DNA of 62,076 nucleotides from Methylobacterium ajmalii (GTDB lineage Bacteria > Pseudomonadota > Alphaproteobacteria > Rhizobiales > Beijerinckiaceae). Both the position numbers and the translations under genes were made by a program. Location: positions 1 through 62,076 of the forward strand of contig NZ_JACWCT010000113.1 in the NCBI RefSeq assembly GCF_016613415.1, in the 5' to 3' direction. The first letter of the stretch is position 1. Each line of letters starts with the position of its first letter. This document shows, piece after piece, positions 1 to 8,739 of this stretch. The notes under the pieces are model-generated. The model made no database searches. It was not told the DNA's origin and saw only the letters and a list, made by a program, of their open reading frames with translations.

Positions 1-1058
1 CGGGCGAGCGGCAGCGCCGCGGCGCCGGCCTCGCCCGGGCCCGGGATCCAGGCCGCCTCGGCGCCCGGATCGCGGCCGAGCCGGGCCGACAGCCGGGCGA
101 GGAAGCCCGGCGCGTCGAGGAGGTCGTCGCCGCACAGGCTCTCGAGCCGGAATCCGTCCTCGAGCGCCACCTCGGGCGGGCCGAGCAGCGCGACGGCGGG
201 GCCGGCCTCGCCCTCCTCCTCCCAGGTGCAGAAGGCGAGGTCGAGGGTGTGGGCGCCCGGCGGCGGTTCGAGGTCCAGGGTGAAGCGGCGCGCCTGCGGC
301 TGGGCCGGCAGGTTCACGCTGGCGCCGAGGCCCGGCGCCTCCTCCGAGCCCGGGACCGAGACGGTGCCCGGATAGGGCGGCGGGATCTCGGCCCCGTCGC
401 GGTCGCGGTAGACGAGGCTCACCCGCGCGGCGTGCTCCTTCACCCGCGAGGCGTGGAGCTGCCCGCGCACCACGAGGCCGAGGCCCGGCACCAGGCTGTG
501 GCGCGACGGCGCGGGGTTCGGCCCGAGCCTGCGGCTGCGGAAGGGCGCGGGCGTCAGCGGCGTCACGGGGCGCAGGCAGGGCTCGGCGATGGTCACGCCC
601 TCGGTGTTGCGCCAGGAGCGCAGCGTGAGGACGAGGCCGCGGGCCTGGGGCGGCACGCCGAAGGCGACCCGCACCGGCGCCATGCGCAGGAGCTCGCTGC
701 CGGCGGGCTGGCAGGCCGGCCCGGCGATCCAGGCGCTGTGGGGATCGAGGAGGGTGCGCGACAGGCCCGGCACCTGCTCGACGTCGAGGCTCGACCCGTC
801 GCCGGCCAGGAAGTCGAAGCCCGCGAGCACGAAATCGGCGGCAAGCCCGCCCTCCTCCTCGGCCGACCAGGCGAGCCGCGCCTCGAGGCAGCACCAGGCC
901 CCCGCCGGCAGGTCGCGGAAGGTCAGGAGCGCCCGCGACCAGCGGTTGTTGGCGGTGATCGCGTGCTCGCCCTCGTGCGCGCCCGGCCCGGCGCCGCCCG
1001 CGTAGCGGGCCTGGACCGGGAGAAGCACCGGCTCGGAGGGCAGCAGGGCCGGAAGCAT
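1..1058 (-). CDS. Hypothetical protein, C-terminus cut off by the window edge
   Basis: An open minus-strand frame starts at ATG 1058 and runs without a stop to base 1, giving at least 352 residues. The protein begins MLPALLPSEPVLLP and has no obvious signal peptide, membrane segment or catalytic motif that I recognise. It is acidic and rich in Pro, Gly and Ala, with an alternating pattern suggesting beta-sheet, such as a carbohydrate-binding or beta-sandwich region. It lies 126 bp downstream of the fkbH-like gene on the same strand, so it probably belongs to the same locus, possibly for surface polysaccharide. The family cannot be named from this N-terminal part. Confidence 0.6.
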   Translation of the reverse strand, partial: MLPALLPSEPVLLPVQARYAGGAGPGAHEGEHAITANNRWSRALLTFRDLPAGAWCCLEARLAWSAEEEGGLAADFVLAGFDFLAGDGSSLDVEQVPGLSRTLLDPHSAWIAGPACQPAGSELLRMAPVRVAFGVPPQARGLVLTLRSWRNTEGVTIAEPCLRPVTPLTPAPFRSRRLGPNPAPSRHSLVPGLGLVVRGQLHASRVKEHAARVSLVYRDRDGAEIPPPYPGTVSVPGSEEAPGLGASVNLPAQPQARRFTLDLEPPPGAHTLDLAFCTWEEEGEAGPAVALLGPPEVALEDGFRLESLCGDDLLDAPGFLARLSARLGRDPGAEAAWIPGPGEAGAAALPLA

Positions 1059-1184
1059 GGGGCGAGGAAGGGCCGCGGGCGGAAGGAATACCTCCGGCCA
1101 GTGCCGGGGACGGGCCCTGCCTGTCAAGGCGCCGGGCCACGCTGCGCACCGCTCGCTGTCCGGCCCCGGACGCGATGGAGCCCG

Positions 1185-3041
1185 TCAGAACGTCCCCAGC
1201 GTCATCGGCAGGTCGGTGGGCGGGGCGTAGGCGGCGAGATCGAGGACCCAGCGTTCCGCCCCGTCGGGTTCCGGTGGCGCGGGGGTGAAGCCGAGGCGGG
1301 GGTAGAGGTCCGCCACCATCCCGTTGCGCCCGCTCGCCCGGTAGAGGCCGACGAGGCGGCGCGCGCGCCGGCCCGCCGCCTGCGCCGCGAGGATCGCCAG
1401 GATCCCCTCCTCCACCCGCCGGCCGAGCACCCGGCAGCTCATCAGCCAGGTCTCGATCACGAGGTCCCGGCCGACGAGCCGGCCGATCGCGACGGCGATC
1501 ATCCCGTGCTCGGCGAGGCGGTCGGCGAGGCGCAGCTGCAGCGTCAGCACCGCGGGATCGTCGATCAGCGCGGCGGCCTCGGCCTCGCGCAGGCGCCGGG
1601 TCGTCAGGTTGAACTGGTTGGTCTTGTTGACGAGCTGGACGATGCGGGGAAGCCCGACGGCGTCGAAGCTCCGCCAGGTCAGCCGCATGCCGAGGCCCGC
1701 GAGCGTGCCGGCAAGGTCGGTCGTCCCCCCGCCCGCCTCGTCCCGGCGGGCGCGGTCGCGCGCGTAAGCCTGCGCCCGCCCGCGATCCTCGGCCGTCAGC
1801 GCCACCGCCTCAAAGTAGCCGGCATCGGCAAGGCAGCGGGCGACCAGCGCCGGCTCGTCGGGCACCTCCGGCACCGCCACCATCGGCAGGTGCTCGCGCA
1901 CCAGGGCGCGCTCGAACGGGTTGTCGTCGACGAAGACGAGGGAATCGAGGCCGAGGCGCAGCTCGGCGGCGATGCGCCGGAGGTTGGTCGCCTTGTCGTC
2001 CCAGTTGGCCGCGAAGGCGCCGAAATCGGAGAGGCGCAGGAGCATGTCGGGATGCTCGCGGAACGGCCTCCGGGCCACCTCGGGATCGTTCTTCGAGCAG
2101 ACCGCCAGCACGATGCCGCGGCGCGCCAGATCGCGGGCATGGGCCTGGAGCGCCAGGAACGATTCGCCCGCGGCGCTCCCCTGCCCGACGATCAGGCCGG
2201 CGAGCCCCTCCTCCCCGACCGTGCCGCCCCACAGCGTGTCGTCGAGGTCGAGCACCAGGGCCTTGGCCGAGCGGCCGAGGCGGGCCCCGAGGAGCCGGGC
2301 GACGAGGTCGCCGTAGAGCGGGGCGGCGGCCGGCGTCACCGCCTGGCGGGCCCGCAGCCACAGGGCGGGATCGTGCCAGGCGTCGAGCCCGTGCCGCGCC
2401 ACCGCGTCGTCGAGGGCGAGGAGGTCGACGCCCTCCTCCACGGCCGCGTCCCGCAGGCCGGCGTTGAGGCGCGCCGTGCGGGCGGCGAGCGAGCCCGGCA
2501 TCCGGTGCTCGTTGCCGCCCATCAGCGGGATCGCGGCCGGCAGCAGCGTCTGCTGGATCACCGTGCAGCCATGCGCCGCCCGGGCCCGGGCCCAGAGCGA
2601 TTTCAGCCGGTCGAGGGCTGCGCCGACGTCCCCAGCCGGTCCCAGGAGGGCGTCGGCGTCGAGGGCCAGCAGCACGGTGTCGGGCCGGAGCGCATGCAGC
2701 GCCTCGCCGTCGACCTCCCGGTCGGACTGGCCGTAGGCGCCCTCGTGCACCGTCACGCGCAGGTCGCGGCGCAGGGCCCCGACCCGGATGCCGGCGGCGA
2801 GGTGCGACAGCGTCGAGGAGCCGAGCAGCGCGAGGCGCCAGGCCGGGCCGGCCGGCGACGCCTCCGGGAAGCGTCGCTGCAGCACCCGGTCGAGCCGGGC
2901 GGTGCGCGCCGGGTCGAGGCGGGTGCGCGCGAGGTCCGCGAGCGCGTCCCAGGCCTCCCGGTCGGGCCGCCCCTCGGCCGCGGCGAGGCGGGCGGCGAAG
3001 TCCGCCGGCGGCTGCGGCAGCCAGGCGAGGTCGGCGGTCAC
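1185..3041 (-). CDS. FkbH-like protein (HAD-IIIC phosphatase family)
   Basis: FkbH-type proteins pair with acyl carrier proteins and load a glyceryl-type C3 unit, or act as HAD phosphatases, in polyketide and polysaccharide loci. The 618-residue protein has an N-terminal SGNH-like part, then the HAD motif DLDDT at residues 265-269 followed by LWGGT. A second HAD loop (VFVDDNPFERA) follows, and the C-terminus is GNAT-like. The start is taken as GTG 3041 because it overlaps the stop of the upstream acyl carrier protein gene in a GTGA tetramer, and because the in-frame sequence upstream of it reads as the shadow of that gene. Translational coupling to the carrier protein fits the known partnership. 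The substrate cannot be told from sequence. Confidence 0.85.
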   Translation of the reverse strand: MTADLAWLPQPPADFAARLAAAEGRPDREAWDALADLARTRLDPARTARLDRVLQRRFPEASPAGPAWRLALLGSSTLSHLAAGIRVGALRRDLRVTVHEGAYGQSDREVDGEALHALRPDTVLLALDADALLGPAGDVGAALDRLKSLWARARAAHGCTVIQQTLLPAAIPLMGGNEHRMPGSLAARTARLNAGLRDAAVEEGVDLLALDDAVARHGLDAWHDPALWLRARQAVTPAAAPLYGDLVARLLGARLGRSAKALVLDLDDTLWGGTVGEEGLAGLIVGQGSAAGESFLALQAHARDLARRGIVLAVCSKNDPEVARRPFREHPDMLLRLSDFGAFAANWDDKATNLRRIAAELRLGLDSLVFVDDNPFERALVREHLPMVAVPEVPDEPALVARCLADAGYFEAVALTAEDRGRAQAYARDRARRDEAGGGTTDLAGTLAGLGMRLTWRSFDAVGLPRIVQLVNKTNQFNLTTRRLREAEAAALIDDPAVLTLQLRLADRLAEHGMIAVAIGRLVGRDLVIETWLMSCRVLGRRVEEGILAILAAQAAGRRARRLVGLYRASGRNGMVADLYPRLGFTPAPPEPDGAERWVLDLAAYAPPTDLPMTLGTF

Positions 3042-3280
3042 CGCGGCGCCTTGCGGGCGATTACCGCCGCGAGGTCGCCGACGCTTCCCAGCCCGTCGAC
3101 CTCCCGGGTGGTGAGCTTGATGCCGAAGCGCGCCTCGACCGCGATGACGAGCTCGATCATCCGGGTCGAGTCCCAGCCCTCGACGTCCTCGGCGGTGAGC
3201 CCGGGGCTGAGCGGCACCGGCTCGCCGAACACGTCTTCGAAGAGCGGGGCGAGGGCTGCGAGCGCGGCGTCTTCGGTCAT
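3038..3280 (-). CDS. Acyl carrier protein
   Basis: An 80-residue acidic protein beginning MTEDAALAALAPLFED. The phosphopantetheine serine lies in EGWDSTRMIELV, the DSxxxxEL-type attachment site. It is the likely carrier for the FkbH-like protein encoded directly downstream, whose GTG start overlaps this stop codon by four bases. A dedicated carrier beside an FkbH protein usually marks a modified acyl or glyceryl unit in a polysaccharide or secondary-metabolite locus. ATG 3280 is preferred over an upstream in-frame start because the family begins here. Confidence 0.85.
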   Translation of the reverse strand: MTEDAALAALAPLFEDVFGEPVPLSPGLTAEDVEGWDSTRMIELVIAVEARFGIKLTTREVDGLGSVGDLAAVIARKAPR

Positions 3281-3432
3281 GGCGGGGCTCTCCGGTTCGC
3301 CCCGGATGTAGCGCAGGTCGCGACCGCATCGCGAGCCGTGCCCTGCGCGCCGGGGTGGCCTGCCCGCCCGCGTCTTGCATGCCATGGCCGAGTTGCTAGC
3401 TGACTCTGACAAGAATTCCGGAGAGCACCGGC

Positions 3433-5787
3433 ATGAACGCCCGTCCCGACGCCCGCGACTTCGCCGGCCCGCAGAAATTCGGCATCGGCCAGCCCGTGCG
3501 GCGGGCCGAGGACCCGGTGCTGGTCCGGGGCGAGGGCCGCTACACCGACGACCTCGCCCTCGACGGCCAGGCCTACGGGGTGTTCGTGCGAAGCCCGGTC
3601 GCCCACGGCCTCCTGCGGGGCATCGACGCGGAGGCCGCCCGCGCCCTGCCGGGCGTGCTGGCCGTGCTCACCGCCGCCGACCTCGACGGCTACGGGGCGA
3701 TCGGCAACGGCCTGCCGTTCAAGAACCAGGACGGCACGCCGATGCGCAAGCCGCCCCAGGCCTCGCTCAGCACCGACCGGGTGCGCTACGTCGGCGAGGC
3801 GGTCGCCCTGGTGGTGGCCGAGACCCTGGCCGAGGCCCGCGACGCCGCGGAGACGGTGGTCGTCGACATCGAGGACCTGCCGGTGGTGACCACCCCGGAC
3901 GAGGCCGCCGCGGCGGGCGCTCCGCTCCTGCACGACGACGCCCCCGGCAACCTCGCCCTCGACTTCCGCACCGGCGACCAAGCGGCGACGGAAGCCGCCT
4001 TCGCGCAGGCCGCGCACGTCGCCTCCCTCGACCTCGTCAACAACCGCCTCGTCATCAACCCGATGGAGCCGCGGTCGGCGATCGGCGTGTACGAGGCGGA
4101 GAGCGGGCGCTTCACCCTGCATGTCGGCTCGCAGGGGGTGTTTGGCCTGCGCAACTCCCTGGCGGACGGCGTGCTGAAGCAGCCCCGCGACAAGGTGCGG
4201 GTGCTGACCGGCAACGTGGGTGGCTCCTTCGGCATGAAGGCCCCGGTCTACCCCGAGTACCTGCCGCTGCTCGAAGCATCGAAGCGCCTCGGCCGGCCGG
4301 TGAAGTGGACCGACCTGCGCTCCGAGAGCTTCCTGTCTGACCATCACGGCCGCGACGTCGCGGTGAGGGCGGAACTGGCCCTCGACGCGCAAGGACACTT
4401 CCTCGCCTTCCGGGTCCGGGGCCGCGCCAACATGGGCGGCTACCTCAACCCGCTCTCGCCGCTGTTCCAGACCGTCAACATCGCCCGCAACATGGTCGGC
4501 GTGTACCGCACCCCGGCCTTCGACGTGGCGGTGGAGTGCCTCTACACCAACACCACGCCGATCGGCGCCTATCGCGGCGCCGGCCGGCCGGAGGGCAACT
4601 ACTTCATCGAGCGGCTGATCGACACCGCCGCCGCCGAGACCGGCCACGACCGGGTGGACTTGCGCCGCCGCAACCACATCCGCCCGGCCGACATGCCGTA
4701 CAAGGCCCCGTCCGGCCTCACCTACGACAGCGGCGACTTCCCGGCCGTGCTCGACCGGGCGCTCCAGGCCGCCGACTGGGACGGCTTTCCCGCCCGCCGC
4801 GCCGAGAGCGAGGCCAACGGCCGCCTGCGCGGCATCGGCATCGGCGACTACCTGGAGATCACCGCGCCGCCGACCAACGAGATGGGCGGCATCCGCTTCG
4901 AGGCCGACGGCACGGTGACGATCGTCACCGGCACCCTCGATTACGGCCAGGGTCACCTCACGCCCTTCGCCCAGATCCTACATGACCGCCTCGGCATCCC
5001 GGTCGACCGCGTCCGGCTCGTCCAGGGCGACAGCGACCAGCTCATCGCCGGCGGCGGCACCGGCGGCTCGAAGTCGCTGATGGCGAGCGGCACGGCTCTG
5101 GTCGAGGCCGGCGACCTCGTGATCGCCAAGGGCCGCGAGGCCGCGGCCGCCCTGCTGGAGGCCGGCCCCGCCGACATCGAGTTCCACGACGGTCGCTTCA
5201 CCATCGCGGGCACCGACCGGGGCATCGGCCTCCTGGAACTGGCCGCCAAGGTGCGGGCGGGCCTGCCCGACCCGGCCGCCCCCAAGAGCCTCGACGTCGC
5301 CCACACCCACAAGGAATCGCCCTCGGCCTTCCCCAACGGCTGCCACGTCGCCGAGGTCGAGGTCGACCCGGAGACCGGCGTCGCCACGGTCGTGCGCTAC
5401 ACCACGGTCAACGATTTCGGCACGCTGGTGAACCCTATGCTGGTCGAGGGCCAGCTCCACGGCGGCATCGTGCAGGGCATCGGCCAGGCCCTGATGGAGC
5501 GCACGGCCTATGACGAGCAGGGCCAGCTCGTGACCGGCTCGTTCATGGATTACTGCCTGCCGCGGGCCTCCGACGCGCCGTTCATGGGATTTGAGAGCCA
5601 CGCCGTGCCCGCCACCACCAACCCGCTCGGGGTGAAGGGCTGCGGCGAGGCGGGCTGCGCCGGCTCGCTGCCCTCGGTGATGAACGCCCTCGTCGATGCC
5701 CTGCGGCCCCGCGGCATCCGTCACATCAACATGCCGGCGACGCCGCAGGCCATCTGGTCGGCGCTGCAGCAAGGAGCCTCCGCGTGA
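3433..5787 (+). CDS. Xanthine dehydrogenase-family large (molybdopterin) subunit, CoxL form II-like
   Basis: This 784-residue protein is the molybdopterin-binding catalytic subunit of a molybdenum hydroxylase. Visible marks are the N-terminal a/b-hammerhead region (IGQPVRRAEDPVLVRGEGRY), AYRGAGRPEG from residue 379 (the form II signature, not the AYRCSFR loop of CO dehydrogenase), a GQGH motif, and the catalytic glutamate E739 in CGEAG. It therefore should oxidise an aldehyde or heterocycle, not CO. The FAD and 2Fe-2S subunits normally encoded beside it are absent here. A GGAGAG ribosome site lies 8 bases before ATG 3433. The stop overlaps the DUF2218 gene start (GTGA), so the two are co-translated. 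Confidence 0.9.
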   Translation: MNARPDARDFAGPQKFGIGQPVRRAEDPVLVRGEGRYTDDLALDGQAYGVFVRSPVAHGLLRGIDAEAARALPGVLAVLTAADLDGYGAIGNGLPFKNQDGTPMRKPPQASLSTDRVRYVGEAVALVVAETLAEARDAAETVVVDIEDLPVVTTPDEAAAAGAPLLHDDAPGNLALDFRTGDQAATEAAFAQAAHVASLDLVNNRLVINPMEPRSAIGVYEAESGRFTLHVGSQGVFGLRNSLADGVLKQPRDKVRVLTGNVGGSFGMKAPVYPEYLPLLEASKRLGRPVKWTDLRSESFLSDHHGRDVAVRAELALDAQGHFLAFRVRGRANMGGYLNPLSPLFQTVNIARNMVGVYRTPAFDVAVECLYTNTTPIGAYRGAGRPEGNYFIERLIDTAAAETGHDRVDLRRRNHIRPADMPYKAPSGLTYDSGDFPAVLDRALQAADWDGFPARRAESEANGRLRGIGIGDYLEITAPPTNEMGGIRFEADGTVTIVTGTLDYGQGHLTPFAQILHDRLGIPVDRVRLVQGDSDQLIAGGGTGGSKSLMASGTALVEAGDLVIAKGREAAAALLEAGPADIEFHDGRFTIAGTDRGIGLLELAAKVRAGLPDPAAPKSLDVAHTHKESPSAFPNGCHVAEVEVDPETGVATVVRYTTVNDFGTLVNPMLVEGQLHGGIVQGIGQALMERTAYDEQGQLVTGSFMDYCLPRASDAPFMGFESHAVPATTNPLGVKGCGEAGCAGSLPSVMNALVDALRPRGIRHINMPATPQAIWSALQQGASA

Positions 5788-6095
5788 GCGAGCCCGTGAC
5801 CCTGGCGGCGCAAGCCCGCGTCGATACGCAGAACGGCAGCCGCTATCTCACCCAGCTGTGCAAGCACTGGAGCCACAAGTTCCCCGAAACGACCTTCACG
5901 CCGGAGCGCGGCGTGGTGCCGTTCGGGGAGGACCGCCGCTTCACGGCGGAAGCCGACCCGGAGGGCCTGACCCTGCGGGTCGAGGCGCCGGACCTGGAGA
6001 CGCTGACCCGGATGCAGGGCGTGGTGGCCGAGCACCTCGCCCGCTTCGCCTTCCGGGAGGATCTCGGCGGGATCGCCTGGACGCGGGTGGTGTGA
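5784..6095 (+). CDS. DUF2218 domain protein
   Basis: A 103-residue protein of the DUF2218 family, recognised by RVDTQNGSRYLTQLCKHWSHK near the N-terminus and a C-terminal HLARFAFRE segment. The family's function is unknown to me; members often sit beside metal-uptake or oxidoreductase genes. The start is GTG 5784, overlapping the stop of the molybdenum hydroxylase gene by four bases, which implies translational coupling. It has no signal peptide or membrane segment and is likely a small cytoplasmic alpha/beta protein. Confidence 0.8.
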   Translation: MSEPVTLAAQARVDTQNGSRYLTQLCKHWSHKFPETTFTPERGVVPFGEDRRFTAEADPEGLTLRVEAPDLETLTRMQGVVAEHLARFAFREDLGGIAWTRVV

Positions 6096-6128
6096 GACCC
6101 CACTATCCGACCGCATGATCGGATCTGT

Positions 6129-6273
6129 CCCACCCGCGACCCCATCCCGAGGTGCCGCGTAGCGGCCTCGAAGGAGGGCTCCAAGAGCCTCGGCGATTTC
6201 GAGTGTCGGCGATTTCTGGAGCCCCCCTTCGAGGCTCACTCCGTTCGCACCTCGGGATGAGGTCGTGGGTGGG
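6129..6273. repeat. Long imperfect inverted repeat (REP/MITE-like intergenic element)
   Basis: The left arm (6129-6183) and right arm (6217-6273) are imperfect reverse complements: CCCACCC..CATCCCGAGGTGC..GCCTCGAAGGAGGG pairs with its mirror ending GATGAGGTCGTGGGTGGG. The 33-base loop carries a short direct repeat (CGGCGATTTC twice). The element fills most of the 273 bp between the DUF2218 and M29 genes. It resembles dispersed palindromic repeats I recall from Rhizobiales genomes. It could form a stable RNA hairpin and end transcription of the upstream operon. Confidence 0.75.
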
Positions 6274-6368
6274 ATGGACAATGCCGGAAGGGGCGCGGGG
6301 TCGGCCGACATCGCTTCACGCTCGGTTCTTCCGCGCCGACCACGACCGAACCGGAGGTATCCGCATCC

Positions 6369-7613
6369 ATGACGAAAGCCCCTGACTTCGACGCCCGCCT
6401 CGACCGGCTCGCCGAGGTCGCCGTGAGGGTCGGGCTCGGGCTTCGGCCCGGGCAGGAACTGGTGATGACGGCGCCCCTCGACGCGCTGCCGCTGGCCCGC
6501 CGCATCACCGTCCAGGCCTACAAGGCCGGCGCCTCGGTGGTGACGACGCTGCTCGCCGACGACCAGGCGACCCTGGCGCGTTTCGAGCACGGCCACGACG
6601 ATGCCTTCGACAAGGCCGCCGGCTGGCTCTACGAGGGCATGGCGCAGGCCTATCGCACCGGGGCCGCGCGGCTCGCGATCTCGGGCGACGATCCCTCGCT
6701 CCTCGCCGGCCAGGACACCGACAAGGTGGCGCGCGCCAACCGCGCCCGGTCCAAGGCCTACATGCCGGCGCTCGAGCAGATCGCCAACTTCGCCACCAAC
6801 TGGACCATCGTCTCGGCGGCGAATCCGGCCTGGGCCCGCACGGTGTTTCCGGATCTGCCCGAGGATCAGGCGGTCGCCCGGCTGTGGGACGCGATCTTTG
6901 CCGCCTCGCGGGTCGACGGGCCGGATCCGGTCGGCGCCTGGGAGGCCCACAACCGGGCGCTCAGCGACCGCACCGCCGCCCTCAACGCACGGCGCTACTC
7001 CGCCCTGCATTTCCGCGGGCCCGGCACCGACCTCACCGTCGGGCTCGCCGACGACCATGAATGGTGCGGCGGCGCCACCACGGCGAAAAACGGCATCGTC
7101 TGCAACGCCAACATCCCGACCGAGGAGGTCTTCACCACGCCGCACTGCTTGCGCGTGCAGGGCCATGTCAGCGCGACGAAGCCCCTCTCCTACCAGGGGA
7201 CCCTGATCGACGGGATCGCGGTGCGCTTCGAGGAAGGCCGCATCGTCGAGTCGCGGGCCCGCACCGGGGCCGACGTGCTCGCCAAGGTGATCGACACCGA
7301 CGAGGGCGCGCGCCGCCTCGGCGAGGTCGCCCTGGTGCCGGCCTCCTCGCCGATCTCGGCCTCGGGCCTCCTGTTCTGCAACACCCTCTACGACGAGAAC
7401 GCGGCGAGCCACATCGCGCTCGGCCAAGCCTACAGCAAGTGCTTCCTCGACGGCGGTGCGGGCTTCAGCGAGCAGGACCTGGCCGCGCGCGGCGCCAACC
7501 GCAGCCTGATCCACATCGACTGGATGATCGGCTCGGCCGAGGTCGACGTCGACGGGGTGACGCCGGACGGCCGGTCCGAGCCGCTGATGCGCCGGGGCGA
7601 GTGGGTCGACTGA
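6369..7613 (+). CDS. M29-family aminopeptidase (aminopeptidase T-like)
   Basis: A 414-residue protein of the thermophilic-type metallo-aminopeptidase family M29, which removes N-terminal residues from peptides in the cytoplasm using two metal ions. Metal-ligand motifs of the family are visible: IPTEEVFTTP (Glu), EVALVP (Glu), NAASHIALGQAY (His, Tyr) and LIHIDWMIGS (His, Asp). The length is normal for the family. ATG 6369 follows a GGAGGT ribosome site about 8 bases upstream. The gene stands alone after the palindromic repeat and converges with the MDR gene. Confidence 0.9.
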   Translation: MTKAPDFDARLDRLAEVAVRVGLGLRPGQELVMTAPLDALPLARRITVQAYKAGASVVTTLLADDQATLARFEHGHDDAFDKAAGWLYEGMAQAYRTGAARLAISGDDPSLLAGQDTDKVARANRARSKAYMPALEQIANFATNWTIVSAANPAWARTVFPDLPEDQAVARLWDAIFAASRVDGPDPVGAWEAHNRALSDRTAALNARRYSALHFRGPGTDLTVGLADDHEWCGGATTAKNGIVCNANIPTEEVFTTPHCLRVQGHVSATKPLSYQGTLIDGIAVRFEEGRIVESRARTGADVLAKVIDTDEGARRLGEVALVPASSPISASGLLFCNTLYDENAASHIALGQAYSKCFLDGGAGFSEQDLAARGANRSLIHIDWMIGSAEVDVDGVTPDGRSEPLMRRGEWVD

Positions 7614-7632
7614 CCCGTGGCCCCGGGCATCC

Positions 7633-8670
7633 CTACCCGACGTAGATCAGGCGCTTGCCGCGGTTCTCGCCGCGGTAGAGCCCCGCGATCGCCCCGGGCG
7701 CACCCTCGATGCCCTCGGTGACGTCCTCGTCGAGGCGGATTCGGCCCTCATGGTACCACCCCGCCAGGGCCGCCACCGCCTCCTCAAACCGCGGCTTGTG
7801 GTCGAGCACCACGAAGCCGCTCCAGACCAGGCGCCGGGTCAGGATCTCGCGCTCGACGCGAGGACCCGTCGGCACCTCGGTCCAGCTCGCCACCGAGGCG
7901 GTGCCGCACTGGACGATGCGCCCCGCGACCGCCATCCGCCGCAACGCGGCGTCGAGGATCGGCCCGCCGACATTGTCGAAATAGACGTTCACCCCCTCCG
8001 GCGCCTCCGCGGCGAGGGCCGCGCTCCAGTCGTCGGTGCGGTAGTTCCAGGCGGCGGCGTAGCCGTAGGCCTCGCGGCAGCGGGCGACCTTGGCATCGTC
8101 CCCGGTAAGACCGAGGGGCCGGCAGCCGAGGTTGCGGGCGATCTGGCCGACGAGGCTGCCCACCGCCCCGGCGGCGGTCGAGACCAGCACGGTCTCGCCG
8201 GCCTGCGGCCGACCCAGCACGGTCAGCCCGAGATAGGCGGTGAGCCCGTTGAGGCCGAGAAGCCCGGCATGGGCCGAGAGCGGCACCGCCTCGGTACAGC
8301 GCCGGAAGATCGCCGAGACCGGCACCGCCGCGTATTCTTGCCAGCCGAACCAGCCGTACAGGACCTCGCCCTCGGCGACCTCCGGGCTGTTCGAGCGCAC
8401 CACGATGCCGACGGCCAGCGCCCGCATCGGCCCGCCGAGCGGCACGGGCTGGGAATAGTTGGCCTCGGCGCTCGCCCAGCCGCGCTGGGCCGGATCGACC
8501 GAGAGGTAGAGGTTGCGCACCAGGATCTCGCCCGGGCCCGGCTCGGGCACCGGCCCGGCCTCGAGCTCGAAATCATCGGGCTGCGGGATGCCGACGGGCC
8601 GGCGGGCGAGGAGCACCCGGCGGTTCGTGTCGGGCAGGCTGTAGGCGGGAATGTCGATCGGGCCGGTCAC
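7633..8670 (-). CDS. NADP-dependent MDR oxidoreductase (curcumin/leukotriene B4 reductase-like)
   Basis: This 345-residue medium-chain reductase has no zinc motifs. It shows the family's N-terminus (NRRVLLARRPVGIPQPDDF), the substrate-side motif YLSVDPAQRG, the nucleotide-binding stretch VSTAAGAVGSLVGQIA, and VYFDNVGG. Such enzymes reduce carbon-carbon double bonds of enones with NADPH. The length is typical. It is a single gene, convergent with the M29 aminopeptidase, with no link to its neighbours visible. Confidence 0.88.
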   Translation of the reverse strand: MTGPIDIPAYSLPDTNRRVLLARRPVGIPQPDDFELEAGPVPEPGPGEILVRNLYLSVDPAQRGWASAEANYSQPVPLGGPMRALAVGIVVRSNSPEVAEGEVLYGWFGWQEYAAVPVSAIFRRCTEAVPLSAHAGLLGLNGLTAYLGLTVLGRPQAGETVLVSTAAGAVGSLVGQIARNLGCRPLGLTGDDAKVARCREAYGYAAAWNYRTDDWSAALAAEAPEGVNVYFDNVGGPILDAALRRMAVAGRIVQCGTASVASWTEVPTGPRVEREILTRRLVWSGFVVLDHKPRFEEAVAALAGWYHEGRIRLDEDVTEGIEGAPGAIAGLYRGENRGKRLIYVG

Positions 8671-8739
8671 GCGCGTCTCCTCCTGGCGGCGCGTTCGTCC
8701 GGCGCCGCCCTGATCCCATTCTCGACCTCGATCAGGCTC

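Noticed and set aside
249..3311. Very long plus-strand open frame (1020 codons)
   Set aside because: It is antisense to the FkbH-like, carrier-protein and partial genes, whose motifs are clear. The translation is Arg/Gly/Ala low-complexity without any domain, typical of GC-rich shadow frames.
3433..5787. Carbon monoxide dehydrogenase large subunit (CoxL form I)
   Set aside because: The active loop reads AYRGAGR, not AYRCSFR; the cysteine that holds copper is absent.
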